A DNA stretch of 34,324 nt from a virus. The position numbers and the translations under genes were made by a program. The stretch lies in the IMG/VR virus record IMGVR_UViG_3300017923_000007, positions 1-34,324 of that record; one strand, written 5' to 3'. The notes below the pieces were generated by a model. That model was not told the DNA's origin, ran no database searches, and saw only the letters and a list, made by a program, of their open reading frames with translations. Shown piece by piece: positions 1 to 7,307 of the stretch (its first letter is position 1; each line of letters begins with the position of its first letter).

Positions 1-8
1 ATCATATA

Positions 9-30
9 CCCCCCGTAAATTTGAACCAGT
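9..30 (+). repeat. iteron of origin region B (first copy after the window join)
   Basis: A C-rich run followed by GTAAATTTGAACCAGT. The same element occurs as a cluster at 20765-20886 and, in variant form with ATTTACGAACC, at 34277-34320. Read across the end-to-start join, this copy continues the cluster at the end of the window. Being upstream of a replication initiator gene fits an initiator-binding iteron; binding itself is inferred. Confidence 0.75.
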
Positions 31-112
31 CTATTTTATTAGTTTTAACCCCTATTTTCTCCTTTTTAAATTGTCAGAAAATTTTTACTTTGACTTTTTT
101 TTAAAAAAACCC

Positions 113-140
113 TTGAATTAAAAAATAGATAGTGTATAAT
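113..140 (+). promoter_or_regulatory. sigma70-type promoter upstream of the replication operon
   Basis: TTGAAT at 113-118 and TATAAT at 135-140 with a 16-base spacer. It lies between the iteron at 9-30 and the first + strand gene, so it could drive the ribbon-helix-helix gene and the replication genes behind it. Confidence 0.5.
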
Positions 141-201
141 ATTAAATATAGTGATTGGAAAAGATTTCTTTAAAATAATTAAAATAAATCAAAAGAAATG
201 T

Positions 202-231
202 TTGACAACTGATATATATATATGTTATACT
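202..231 (+). promoter_or_regulatory. sigma70-type promoter, TTGACA with TTATAC/TATACT
   Basis: A perfect -35 TTGACA at 202-207 is followed 17 bases later by TTATAC (or 18 bases later by TATACT). The spacer is an alternating TA tract. It is the closer of two promoters preceding the gene at 322. An imperfect inverted repeat, AGTAGGA at 248-254 with TCCTGCT about 20 bases on, sits downstream and could be an operator for the small DNA-binding protein encoded next. Confidence 0.6.
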
Positions 232-321
232 ATTATTAACGATAGAAAGTAGGATATATTTTTTTAAATTCCTGCTTGATAAATATCACGAACAGTTAAT
301 TACTGGAAGGAGGGATTGATA

Positions 322-618
322 ATGAAAAGGCAATTATATTCAGCAAAATTTGATAACAGGCTGTGGAGGAAAATGAAAGCTCTTGCTTCGCTTCAGGGAC
401 AAAAAATTGACGAATGGTTGGATGAAGCTATTGAAGAAAATATTAAATCTATTAATATTCACTATTATAATGAAGATCAAAATTATAAAAGTAAAAGATT
501 TAAATTGAGAAAAGACCTTCATCAAAAAGTCAAAAATCAAGCTTATATTGGAGAATATCATATGCGAGATATTATCCAATCAGTTATTGAGAAAGAAATT
601 GAGAAGGCTGGTTTATAA
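322..618 (+). CDS. tandem ribbon-helix-helix DNA-binding protein, putative copy-control or partition regulator
   Basis: I start at ATG 322 because AGGAGG lies 7 bases before it; an upstream in-frame TTG at 316 would sit on top of the ribosome site. The protein is about 98 residues and contains two similar units: a short strand (RQLYSAKF) followed by two helices, then again a strand (SKRFKLRKD) followed by two helices. That is the Arc/CopG/MetJ-type ribbon-helix-helix pattern twice in one chain, a built-in dimer. Single-copy RHH proteins next to rep genes usually repress rep or act as centromere-binding proteins. The position between two promoters and the initiator gene fits that role, but function is inferred from fold and position only. 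Confidence 0.6.
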   Translation: MKRQLYSAKFDNRLWRKMKALASLQGQKIDEWLDEAIEENIKSINIHYYNEDQNYKSKRFKLRKDLHQKVKNQAYIGEYHMRDIIQSVIEKEIEKAGL

Positions 619-693
619 ATTGAATCGGGGAAAATACACTATTAAGATATACTAACCCCACAAAAAAATATAAAAAGGAAGGTGGTGATTTGA

Positions 694-1605
694 TTGGAAG
701 AAAAAAGATTAAAAGATAAAAGGGTATATATTGATCCACTAATTAATAATCAAAGTGAAGACTTTTTCAGGATTGAAAAAAAATATCTTTCTGGTTTCTG
801 GGAACTTTCTGATACAGAAATGCTTATCTATCTCAATCTTTGGTTATATAATAAGGAAGAAAATCAATATCAAATAAGCAATAAAGAACTGCAAACAATG
901 AAATTTAAAGGAGATACTTTTCAAATATCAAAATCAAATACTTATAACATTTTGCATAAACTTGAAGAATTAGGTATGGTTAATATTGAAGGAGAAAGAT
1001 ATAATCGAAAGATATTCTACAATTATACTAAAAATGAAAATTACAGAAATATACCAATCCAAAGTGTTCTTAATTATCTACAATCTCAAGGAAAACACAA
1101 TATCAAATTATATATCTATTTCCTCTTCAAATTCTACAATATGAAAAACCTGAATACTAAAGAACACGGATTGAGAAAATTCTCTATCTCTTATTCAAAA
1201 ATAAAAAAAGAATTAAATATTAAAACTAACAAAACTATTAGAAAGTTTCTTCGAAAAATGAAAGAAGAACAAATGATATTAGTTGAAGAAGTTAGTGGAA
1301 AACCTAATAGATATTATCTTCCAATCATTCTTAATAGTGTTGGTCTCTTCAAGGGAAAAAATGGAGAAAAAATTATTGCAAGAGAAAATATAGAGAAAAA
1401 GCAAAATAAAAAGCAAAATTCAAAAGAGGTTTCAAATTCAAAAAATATGTGGGTTGATACTACTACTGAAAAAAACGAAATCAGAAGTCTTCAATACTGG
1501 AATCGAAAATATGGAAAAGAAACTGTGAAAGACTTTCAGAAAAAAGGTTGGTTGGTTAGTTTGGAAGAATTTCAAAAAAAACAAAATGAAAGGAAAGTGG
1601 TTTAA
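694..1605 (+). CDS. replication initiator protein with two winged-helix domains
   Basis: A TTG start at 694 follows AGGTGGTGA by about 5 bases. The 303-residue protein has two predicted winged-helix domains. The first (about 35-115) runs from LSDTEMLIYLNLWL to the HKLEELGMVNIEG wing; the second (about 135-210) contains FSISYSKIKKELNI and FLRKMKEEQMILVEE. The C-terminal 70 residues are a Lys/Asn-rich linker and a small helical tail. Two tandem winged helices are typical of iteron-binding plasmid initiators and of DnaD/RepA-like phage initiators. It directly precedes a helicase loader and helicase, and iterons lie upstream. I see no catalytic motif. Its last codons (ERKVV then stop) are echoed at 32950 on the other strand (see findings). 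Confidence 0.7.
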   Translation: MEEKRLKDKRVYIDPLINNQSEDFFRIEKKYLSGFWELSDTEMLIYLNLWLYNKEENQYQISNKELQTMKFKGDTFQISKSNTYNILHKLEELGMVNIEGERYNRKIFYNYTKNENYRNIPIQSVLNYLQSQGKHNIKLYIYFLFKFYNMKNLNTKEHGLRKFSISYSKIKKELNIKTNKTIRKFLRKMKEEQMILVEEVSGKPNRYYLPIILNSVGLFKGKNGEKIIARENIEKKQNKKQNSKEVSNSKNMWVDTTTEKNEIRSLQYWNRKYGKETVKDFQKKGWLVSLEEFQKKQNERKVV

Positions 1606-2403
1606 GTGAAAAAACAAAAACAAAAAGAAAAAGTTTGTCCTATTTGTGGTGGAGACGGTTATGTAAGAGGAAAAACTGGAATGATAAGGTGTCAGTGTGT
1701 CAAAGATGAGCTATATAAAAAGCTCGGGAAATTCTGTAATATGTCTGTGGATCAGTATGAGACAGAAGTTAATTTTGAAAATTATAATATTAAAACAAGC
1801 CAGGGTACAGAATTGAGTTATAAACAATTAATGAATTATATTCTCTTGCACTATAAGGAAAAAAAGAAATTGGAGTTATATTTTCAGGGCCCGAGAGGGG
1901 TTGGAAAAACCCTTTTTGCCAACAAGTTAATTGCAAAAATTGTAAAAATGGTTGAAAGGAAAAAGAATTTTGAAGATGGATATAGCATCAAAAAACAGGC
2001 TCACATTATCAGTAATGTCAACCTCCTGTCTCTCTATGGAAAATTTAATGATCAAGAAAAGCAACGACAGGTTGAAGAAATTAGAAAAAAAAGAATATTA
2101 ATTATTGATGGATTCCTTCAAAATATTGATATGCAAAACTTCAAGAAAACATTTATGAATGAATTAATCAAGGAAAGATCTTCTGATAACTATATAACTA
2201 TCCTTATCTCTCAAAATTCTATTATAGAATCTATCAATGAAATTAATGATAAGAAAAAAAGACTTCAAGATGTTCTTTCTGAATATCAAATTGTGAAATT
2301 CCGTGGAAACCTATATGATAGTTATCGGGGAAAAAATAAGAAAGATACCCTTGATAATGTCGATCTAAATAAACTGGAAGGAGTGGATGTTAGTGAAATA
2401 TAG
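1606..2403 (+). CDS. DnaC/DnaI-like helicase loader, AAA+ ATPase
   Basis: The GTG start directly abuts the stop of the initiator gene and uses AAAGGAAAGTGG as ribosome site. The 265-residue protein begins with a small zinc-binding motif (Cys11, Cys14, Cys29, Cys31), as in DnaI and phage loaders. Walker A is GPRGVGKT at 95-102 and Walker B is ILIIDGF at 164-170; residues beyond that fit the sensor region of an AAA+ fold. DnaC/DnaI proteins bind the replicative helicase and load it on single-stranded DNA melted by the initiator. The next gene encodes the partner helicase and overlaps this one by 17 bases, so the three genes form one operon. Confidence 0.85.
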   Translation: MKKQKQKEKVCPICGGDGYVRGKTGMIRCQCVKDELYKKLGKFCNMSVDQYETEVNFENYNIKTSQGTELSYKQLMNYILLHYKEKKKLELYFQGPRGVGKTLFANKLIAKIVKMVERKKNFEDGYSIKKQAHIISNVNLLSLYGKFNDQEKQRQVEEIRKKRILIIDGFLQNIDMQNFKKTFMNELIKERSSDNYITILISQNSIIESINEINDKKKRLQDVLSEYQIVKFRGNLYDSYRGKNKKDTLDNVDLNKLEGVDVSEI

Positions 2404-4069
2404 TGATATCGGTCAGGTAATTGTTGGTAGGTTGATTAACCCTCTTAAGGAAGATGACCAAGAAAAAATAATGAAGTATGTTAGAAAAGATGACTTTCAG
2501 GTGTTCTCTCAAAAGTTTATATTTGAGTATGCTCGGGAGAAATATGAAGAAAGAGGATATATTCTTGAAGCTGAAGAACTGGCTATACAGCCCGATTTAG
2601 CTGTCAGATTACTAAATACTTCAGATAGGCTTAAGAAACAGTATGGAAAGAAAAAGGGTTTCAAAACTAAAGAAATTAGAGATATTTTTGAAGAACCAAT
2701 GGGTCCAGAAAACTCGAGTAAAGAAGCTCTGATGCAGTCAGCAGAAAACCTGCTTAATAATGAAGTAAATTACGATAAGACATATAAACATGACATTATG
2801 TACTATATTGAGAAATTAAAGGAAATAAAAAAAATAAATAAGATTAAAAATACACTCAATACTGCTTCTCAAAAACTAAATGAATTGATTGATAATGGAG
2901 AAGAATATTCAGTTGAGAAGGTTTTTCCGAATGGAATTAAATCTATCCTTCCACAAAGCAATATTGATAATAAGAGTTTTTGGGATATAGTTGAAGAAAT
3001 AAGGGATCAAGCCAGAAATGGTGGAATTGTACCCTTCTATTTTGACCAATACGATGAAAGATTTCTTAATGGTGGTTTTAGAGAGGGTCAATTAGGGATA
3101 ACTGGAGCTAATACAGGAGTCGGAAAAACCACCTTTGGAACAAATGTATTTTATCGACAAATCATAAATGGAAAAAATGTATTCTATTTGACGCTTGAAG
3201 AAAGTAGAAAAGAATTAATGCAACGATTAGCAGTTATTCACTCAAATTATAGTGAAAAATTTGAAAATCTTAAAGTTACCAAACAAGAATGGTCTGATAT
3301 GGGTCTCAACTCTGATAGAATGAACAAAATAAATGAGATACTTCAAGACATGGAACAATATGGTTTTGAGAAGAAAATTATTGATATGAGTGGGGATAAA
3401 TATTATAATAGTGTTATGACACAACTAATGAATTTGTCGATTAGAAAAAGGCAGGGAGAAAAAATAGCAATGGTTCATATTGACCATATTCACAATATGA
3501 AAAAAAGAGGTTCTGGTGGAAAGGCTGAAAAAACTGGAGATATTGCAGATGGAATGATGTCTTTTGCAAAAGAGTCTGGAATAGTTATTCACTTATTAGC
3601 TCAACTTAACCCGTTAAAAGATGATGAAAAACCAAAAAAAGAACAAATTAGATGGTCTGCTGATTTCGCCCAAAATGGTTATATTGTGAACCTATTATAC
3701 AGAAAAGATTATGGACTAACCAAGGAAGAAAGAGAAGAACAGGGATTATTGAATGAAAAAACTATTGAGATCATAGTGGATAAGAATAGAATTTCTGGAG
3801 AAATGGGTTCAATAGAGCTATATATCGACTGGAAATATGACTATATGGCTACTATCGGGACAAAAGAAGAAGAACTATTACAGCAGAATATGTTGGAGCA
3901 GGTAGAGGATTTAGAAAAAAGAAAGAAAAAGATTGAAGAAGAAGGAACTACTGTTCAAACTTTTGCTGAAGCTCGGGCTGAAAAAAGAATGAAAGAAAAA
4001 CAAGAAGAAAGTCCAATGATTTCACTTGATGAATTAACTCAAGAAATGGAAGAAGAGGTAGATGTATAG
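2387..4069 (+). CDS. dnaB: DnaB-like replicative DNA helicase
   Basis: The protein is about 560 residues from ATG 2387, or 558 from GTG 2393, which has the better spacing (9 bases) from GGAAGGAG. The N-terminal 180 residues are helical, as in the DnaB collar. The RecA-like C-terminal domain has Walker A GANTGVGKT (240-248), Walker B MVHIDHIHN with Asp366, the motif-3 glutamine in LLAQLNP (Gln406), and a KNR motif (466-468) matching the nucleotide-sensing loop KNRxGxxG of DnaB. The last 60 residues are a charged coiled-coil tail. It unwinds the fork and would be loaded by the preceding protein. There is no linked primase, so the host enzyme is presumably used. Confidence 0.88.
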   Translation: MLVKYSDIGQVIVGRLINPLKEDDQEKIMKYVRKDDFQVFSQKFIFEYAREKYEERGYILEAEELAIQPDLAVRLLNTSDRLKKQYGKKKGFKTKEIRDIFEEPMGPENSSKEALMQSAENLLNNEVNYDKTYKHDIMYYIEKLKEIKKINKIKNTLNTASQKLNELIDNGEEYSVEKVFPNGIKSILPQSNIDNKSFWDIVEEIRDQARNGGIVPFYFDQYDERFLNGGFREGQLGITGANTGVGKTTFGTNVFYRQIINGKNVFYLTLEESRKELMQRLAVIHSNYSEKFENLKVTKQEWSDMGLNSDRMNKINEILQDMEQYGFEKKIIDMSGDKYYNSVMTQLMNLSIRKRQGEKIAMVHIDHIHNMKKRGSGGKAEKTGDIADGMMSFAKESGIVIHLLAQLNPLKDDEKPKKEQIRWSADFAQNGYIVNLLYRKDYGLTKEEREEQGLLNEKTIEIIVDKNRISGEMGSIELYIDWKYDYMATIGTKEEELLQQNMLEQVEDLEKRKKKIEEEGTTVQTFAEARAEKRMKEKQEESPMISLDELTQEMEEEVDV

Positions 4070-4130
4070 AAAAAAGGATTTTGGAATTAATTTCCCAAAA
4101 CCCCTTAATCTAATGAATGTCTTATATGTT

Positions 4131-4171
4131 GAAGAGTTGGGATTCCGTGTCCCTTCTCTTCTCCTTTTTTT
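4131..4171 (+). terminator. rho-independent terminator of the replication operon
   Basis: GAAGAGTTGGGAT pairs with GTCCCTTCTCTTC (4149-4161) around a 5-base loop with one internal TT/TT mismatch, followed by CCTTTTTTT. It ends the + strand operon 60 bases after the helicase stop and lies between convergent genes. Confidence 0.8.
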
Positions 4172-4266
4172 ATGTCTTTTATATTATACCATAATTTATA
4201 TTTATGTTCAAAACCTCTTTTGTTTTTAATAGTATGTTTGGAAAACGGTTTCCTCCCGTACTTTTC

Positions 4267-5205
4267 CTACATATTAATATAGTTTCCTCTTCCAAAGTTC
4301 ATACTTTCAAGAGGATTTTTTCTCTTATTCCTTTTGCTTTTCCCAAACTGCTGCACATATTCCCTTGTTACATCCATAGAAGTATGGTCTAATAATCTTG
4401 TAAGGGTATAAGCATCTCCTCCATTTTCGATCCATATTGAAGCAAATGTTCTCCTAAAAGCGTGAATACTGGTCTTGTTAACACCACGAGCCTTGTTATA
4501 CCTTTCAATAGCTGAACGAATACCTGAAGCTGTTATTTGCCCTCCGTGTTCAGTACAAAAAAGAAAATCTTCAGGATCTCCTCTTCTTATTTCTATATAT
4601 CTCTTCAAAACTTTTCTTAATTTTGGGTAAAGGTCAACCTGATATTCTCTTTTTGCCTTAAAATTATATAGGTTAATTATTTCTCTTTGAAAATTAATAT
4701 CATTATTTTTCACATTAATTAAAGTTTTCTTCCTTACTCCTGTTGCTAAAAAGAAGTTGATCATAACCCAATTTCTATATTCTGAAAATCTAACCTTTTT
4801 TATTTTTGGTTTTTTAAGTAATTTTTCCAACTCGTCTTTATTATAAATTTCTTTCATTTTATTCTGACTATCTGGAAGCATTTTAATCTTAAATTCTGGA
4901 ATCTGAATACTGAAGTGTTCCTGCATCCAATAAATAAAAACTCTTATTGCTCTTAATGTTGTATTAGCACTTGTGGTATTATAATCCCGATTACTATCTA
5001 ACCACAACAAAAACTGTTGAATAGTCTTCTTATTAATTTCATCAGTATTCTTTATTTTTAGACTATTTTGACAAAAATTTAAAAAAAGTCTATTATTATA
5101 TCTATAGTATTTAATTGTCGCTTCTGACTTCTTTTCTGACTTCTTCTCCAACATAAAATCTTCTAAAGCTTCTTTTATACTTTTTTCTTTAACATTTGAA
5201 ATCAT
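4267..5205 (-). CDS. int: tyrosine recombinase (integrase)
   Basis: I start at ATG 5205, 9 bases after AAAAGGGG; an upstream in-frame TTG at 5229 lacks a ribosome site. The 312-residue protein has an N-terminal SAM-like core-binding domain (about 8-100) and a C-terminal catalytic domain with the full set: Arg158 in ATGVRKK, a hairpin lysine near FKAKRE, HAFRR with His248 and Arg251, His274 in LLDHTS, and the nucleophile Tyr283 in REYVQQF. It is XerD-sized and I see no separate N-terminal arm-binding domain. It lies beside an intact tRNA-Arg gene flanked by repeats, the expected attachment locus. The probable transcript starts at the consensus promoter 5613-5641 and reads through the tRNA. Confidence 0.92.
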   Translation of the reverse strand: MISNVKEKSIKEALEDFMLEKKSEKKSEATIKYYRYNNRLFLNFCQNSLKIKNTDEINKKTIQQFLLWLDSNRDYNTTSANTTLRAIRVFIYWMQEHFSIQIPEFKIKMLPDSQNKMKEIYNKDELEKLLKKPKIKKVRFSEYRNWVMINFFLATGVRKKTLINVKNNDINFQREIINLYNFKAKREYQVDLYPKLRKVLKRYIEIRRGDPEDFLFCTEHGGQITASGIRSAIERYNKARGVNKTSIHAFRRTFASIWIENGGDAYTLTRLLDHTSMDVTREYVQQFGKSKRNKRKNPLESMNFGRGNYINM

Positions 5206-5294
5206 CTCAACAACCCCTTTTCTAATCAAATTCTAATCTAATTTTAATCTTTTTTACCTCTTTTTCCTCCAAAAATACATCCTTAAACAAAAAT

Positions 5295-5338
5295 AGAGCG
5301 TATGATCTCCTTTATTTTTCAAAAAGATCATACACTCT
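5295..5338. repeat. inverted repeat arm, left side of probable attP
   Basis: AGAGCGTATGATC (5295-5307) and its inverse GATCATACACTCT (5326-5338) match at 12 of 13 positions and are separated by 18 bases. The same 13-mer recurs on the other side of the tRNA at 5586-5598. They lie between the integrase start and the tRNA, where arm-type recombinase sites or an operator would be expected. Confidence 0.6.
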
Positions 5339-5380
5339 TAATTATAAATTTATTTAATTTTAGTATTGGATCTCCTGGTC

Positions 5381-5400
5381 TTTCCCCCCGATTTTTCGGT
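5381..5400 (+). repeat. direct repeat left of tRNA-Arg (copy 1)
   Basis: TTTCCCCCCGATTTTTCGGT recurs as TTTTCCCCTGTTTTTTCGGT at 5539-5558, one on each side of the tRNA gene. Together with the AGAGTGTATGATC elements this makes a two-class repeat array around the tRNA, resembling a phage attachment site. Confidence 0.5.
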
Positions 5401-5425
5401 CTTTATAGGGCTTCAATTTAAAAAA

Positions 5426-5502
<77 letters not shown>

Positions 5503-5538
5503 CCGTTCAAGTTCTTATTGTGGGGGGCTTTTCTTGTG

Positions 5539-5602
5539 TTTTCCCCTGTTTTTTCGGTGTGGCTGAGTGTATGACTTTTGATTAGAGAGTGTATGATCAT
5601 AC
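5539..5602. repeat. repeat cluster, right side of probable attP
   Basis: Contains the second TTTTCGGT-type direct repeat (5539-5558), GAGTGTATGAC (5565-5575), AGAGTGTATGATC (5586-5598) and the perfect 12-bp palindrome GTATGATCATAC (5591-5602). The palindrome lies at about +4 to +15 of the promoter at 5613-5641, so it could be an operator instead of, or as well as, a recombination arm. Confidence 0.6.
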
Positions 5603-5612
5603 AGCAATTATT

Positions 5613-5641
5613 ATTATAAAGGGTTTTTTGTGGGTTGTCAA
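5613..5641 (-). promoter_or_regulatory. consensus sigma70 promoter for tRNA-Arg and integrase
   Basis: On the minus strand, TTGACA (5641-5636), a 17-base spacer, then TATAAT (5618-5613): both hexamers are perfect. The transcript would start near 5606 at the palindrome GTATGATCATAC, pass through the tRNA-Arg gene and reach the integrase. Confidence 0.8.
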
Positions 5642-5650
5642 GAGTTTATT

Positions 5651-5791
5651 TTATTTGTTTTCTTTCCTCTTTTTGGTTTGAATGAAAAAGTATAAAACTG
5701 CTATATATGATATTACTATATTAATTCCTGTCCAGGTCAATAATTCAAGATTGAAAAGATTATTAATAGATGCCCAAATTTCGCTTAACAT
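5651..5791 (-). CDS. 46-residue single-span membrane peptide
   Basis: ATG 5791 follows AAAGGATGA by about 7 bases. The peptide has an amphipathic start, one hydrophobic segment (about residues 21-37, INIVISYIAVLYFFI) and a strongly basic tail (TKKRKENK). I do not recognise a family. Small hydrophobic peptides with basic tails are seen among type I toxins, holin-like proteins and membrane regulators. The gene has its own perfect consensus promoter (5857-5885), a long perfect hairpin in its 5' leader, and stops 10 bases before the -35 of the next promoter. That much dedicated control suggests a real, regulated product. Function unknown. Confidence 0.6.
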   Translation of the reverse strand: MLSEIWASINNLFNLELLTWTGINIVISYIAVLYFFIQTKKRKENK

Positions 5792-5815
5792 TTTAATCAT
5801 CCTTTCTTTTTTTTG

Positions 5816-5847
5816 ATAATAAACATTTAAAAGGGGATGTTTATTAT
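5816..5847 (-). promoter_or_regulatory. 11-bp perfect inverted repeat in the 5' leader of the 46-residue peptide
   Basis: ATAATAAACAT and ATGTTTATTAT are perfect complements separated by 10 bases. The element starts a few bases after the probable transcription start and ends about 25 bases before the start codon. No U-tract follows it on the minus strand, so it is not an obvious terminator. It could be a repressor operator or a 5' mRNA hairpin affecting stability or translation. Confidence 0.65.
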
Positions 5848-5856
5848 GTTAATTAG

Positions 5857-5885
5857 ATTATATCATATTTTTCTAATTTTGTCAA
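5857..5885 (-). promoter_or_regulatory. consensus sigma70 promoter for the 46-residue peptide
   Basis: TTGACA (5885-5880), 17-base spacer, TATAAT (5862-5857), all on the minus strand and both hexamers perfect. It points directly at the small membrane peptide gene. Confidence 0.8.
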
Positions 5886-6523
5886 TATTTTTAATATTTT
5901 TAAATCCCCTTTTTCTTAAGTTTTCTTTGGGAGGGGTAAACCGTTTATTTAATTATGTAAATTAAAAGATTCATATATTCAGTTGAGATATTTAATGTTT
6001 TATTTTAAAAAAAAGGGGTATAGGCTTCACATATATATTGTTTTAGTGTGTTTTCACTATAACAATGAAGACCACCTTATCACCAAACAGCAGGGTTTTG
6101 CTAATAAGGTACAATTATATGTTTTGAAATCTCAAATCATTAATTCTTTCTATTATTGAATATGTTTGTCTCTATTCTCTCTTTTATTAATTATATCTTT
6201 TAATTTAAAACCTCTTTTAAATATTTATGTTTTGATATTTTGTGTTATAATCTGTCTTACAGGTTAATCCTTAATATATAGAGCTTCTTTGATATTTTTA
6301 ATTGAAATCTTCTTACAAATTGTGATAAATTCTCGTTTTATGTTCCGATTTTTCAACTTTAAAAAATCACTTGTGTTAAAATTGACTTTCCAAAATTAAT
6401 ATAATGCCTTGCTATGTAAGGGTTGAAGGATTTAATACAAGCATTTTACTCAAGTATTACAAATAAATAAAAAAATACCTGATTTCCCTCCAACCTCAAT
6501 GAAGTCCTTGTATCACAGAAAAA
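5886..6523. other. non-coding region of about 640 bp
   Basis: No open frame with a ribosome site was found on either strand. The AT-rich stretch contains the folded segment 6023-6110, annotated separately, and a small inverted repeat CCTT-GCTATGT-AAGG near 6407. It lies downstream of the lysis genes and upstream of the small-peptide promoter. It may hold the 3' end of the late transcript and one or more small RNAs. Confidence 0.5.
6023..6110. ncRNA. candidate structured RNA: two adjacent strong hairpins
   Basis: Hairpin 1 (6023-6073): TTGTTTTAGTG (6038-6048) pairs with CACTATAACAA (6055-6065) with a single T/T mismatch; below an 8-base bulge, CTTCA (6025-6029) pairs with TGAAG, and GG with CC. 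Hairpin 2 (6074-6110): ACCTTAT pairs perfectly with ATAAGGT and encloses AGCA-GGGTTT-TGCT. No frame is open through it. A run of eight T lies just beyond it on the minus strand (about 6007-6014), favouring a minus-strand RNA ending there, and a TATAAT on the minus strand at 6119-6114 would start it at hairpin 2. The -35 is poor, so the direction is uncertain and no known RNA family is recognised. Confidence 0.45.
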
Positions 6524-6880
6524 CTATAAATTTCCAACCAAATAACCAATTACTGCAGCAGTACCAACATAAAAAACCGTCTTTACTTTATTTGCCCGAA
6601 GTTCTTTATTTTTATTTTTAATTATCTGATCTTTTATTTTATTTTCTTTTTCCAGTCCTCCAATTATATCATCTGCTTCTTTTCTTTCTATAATAATTCT
6701 GTCTTCTAATGTATCAACCTGATTTTCCAATTCTATATTCTCACTTTTCAACTCCATAATGTTTCCTGCCAATTTGATTTTTTCATCTTCAGTCAATGAA
6801 AGACCATCAGCTAATACAAAATTACTCGTCAATGAAATCATGAATAATATCATCAGCAGTATCGCTATCAATTTTTTCAC
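6524..6880 (-). CDS. spanin-like periplasmic coiled-coil protein (second partner)
   Basis: I prefer GTG 6880, which has AGGAAGGTG six bases upstream and begins a clean signal sequence (MKKLIAILLMILFMISL, cleavage near VLA-DG); a longer frame opens at 6922. About 118 residues: signal peptide, long coiled coil (about 30-90), then a hydrophobic C-terminal segment (VFYVGTAAVIGYLVGNL). The gene overlaps its upstream neighbour by 59 bases in another frame, as Rz/Rz1 spanin genes often do. There is no lipobox cysteine, so it is not a classical o-spanin. The C-terminal hydrophobic segment could anchor it in a membrane. The role in outer-membrane disruption is inferred from position and architecture. 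Confidence 0.5.
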   Translation of the reverse strand: MKKLIAILLMILFMISLTSNFVLADGLSLTEDEKIKLAGNIMELKSENIELENQVDTLEDRIIIERKEADDIIGGLEKENKIKDQIIKNKNKELRANKVKTVFYVGTAAVIGYLVGNL

Positions 6881-7127
6881 TGGTTTCACCTTCCTTATTT
6901 TCCTTGTTGTTATCAAATTCATCTATTATCTGATCTGTCTTTTCTCTTTCAGTTTCCAATTCTTCTTTATTTATTTCGGTTTTCTTTTCTTCTTTTTCTA
7001 ACTCTTTTTCTAATTTTTTATTTTCCTCACTTGCTTCATTTTCTTTTCGGCTAAAAAATAAAAAACCTAATAGTGCTGCAATTACAGAAACTATCCAAAA
7101 CAAAACCTCTTTTAATTTTTTCTTCAT
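6822..7127 (-). CDS. i-spanin-like membrane protein with coiled coil
   Basis: 101 residues: an N-terminal membrane segment (about 8-26, LFWIVSVIAALLGFLFF) followed by a highly charged Glu/Lys coiled coil (about 30-75) and an acidic tail. This is the layout of an inner-membrane spanin (Rz-like). AAGGAGG lies 8 bases before ATG 7127, which overlaps the stop of the preceding micro-gene in the form TAATG, so translation is probably coupled. It sits last-but-one in the lysis cassette, after holin and endolysin, and its 3' end overlaps the second spanin-like gene. It could also be an unrelated small membrane protein. Confidence 0.55.
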   Translation of the reverse strand: MKKKLKEVLFWIVSVIAALLGFLFFSRKENEASEENKKLEKELEKEEKKTEINKEELETEREKTDQIIDEFDNNKENKEGETSEKIDSDTADDIIHDFIDE

Positions 7128-7252
7128 TAAAAAAACCTCCTTATTTTATAATAAACCTTTAAAAATTTGTCTCTTATAATTTCTGATAAACTTCTTTTCT
7201 TTCCATAAATTAACCAACCAAAAAAAGCTACAAGAATAAAAATAGGTTCCAT
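7127..7252 (-). CDS. 41-residue membrane peptide in the lysis cassette
   Basis: ATG 7252 lies downstream of AAAGGGGAAATGAC. The 41-residue peptide opens with a hydrophobic segment (PIFILVAFFGWLIY) followed by a basic, partly hydrophobic tail ending KIRRFF. Its last codons contain the AAGGAGG ribosome site of the next gene and its stop overlaps that gene's start. It could be an antiholin or second holin, as small one-span proteins next to endolysins often are. No family is recognised. Confidence 0.5.
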   Translation of the reverse strand: MEPIFILVAFFGWLIYGKKRSLSEIIRDKFLKVYYKIRRFF

Positions 7253-7307
7253 GTCATTTCCCCTTTATATAGTTTAGAGTTTTAAAAAAAATAAAAAAAG
7301 AAGGGTA

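Noticed and set aside
4204-4392. 62-codon + strand frame opposite the integrase end
   Set aside because: No ribosome site, antisense to the integrase 3' end, no recognisable features.
6209-6226. AAAACCTCTTTTA motif repeated in several places (also near 7102, 11694, 17094, 18748, 23191)
   Set aside because: About half of the copies fall in coding sequence for Lys-Glu-Val-Leu, and the rest are ordinary AT-rich ribosome-site-like sequence; no consistent position or structure.
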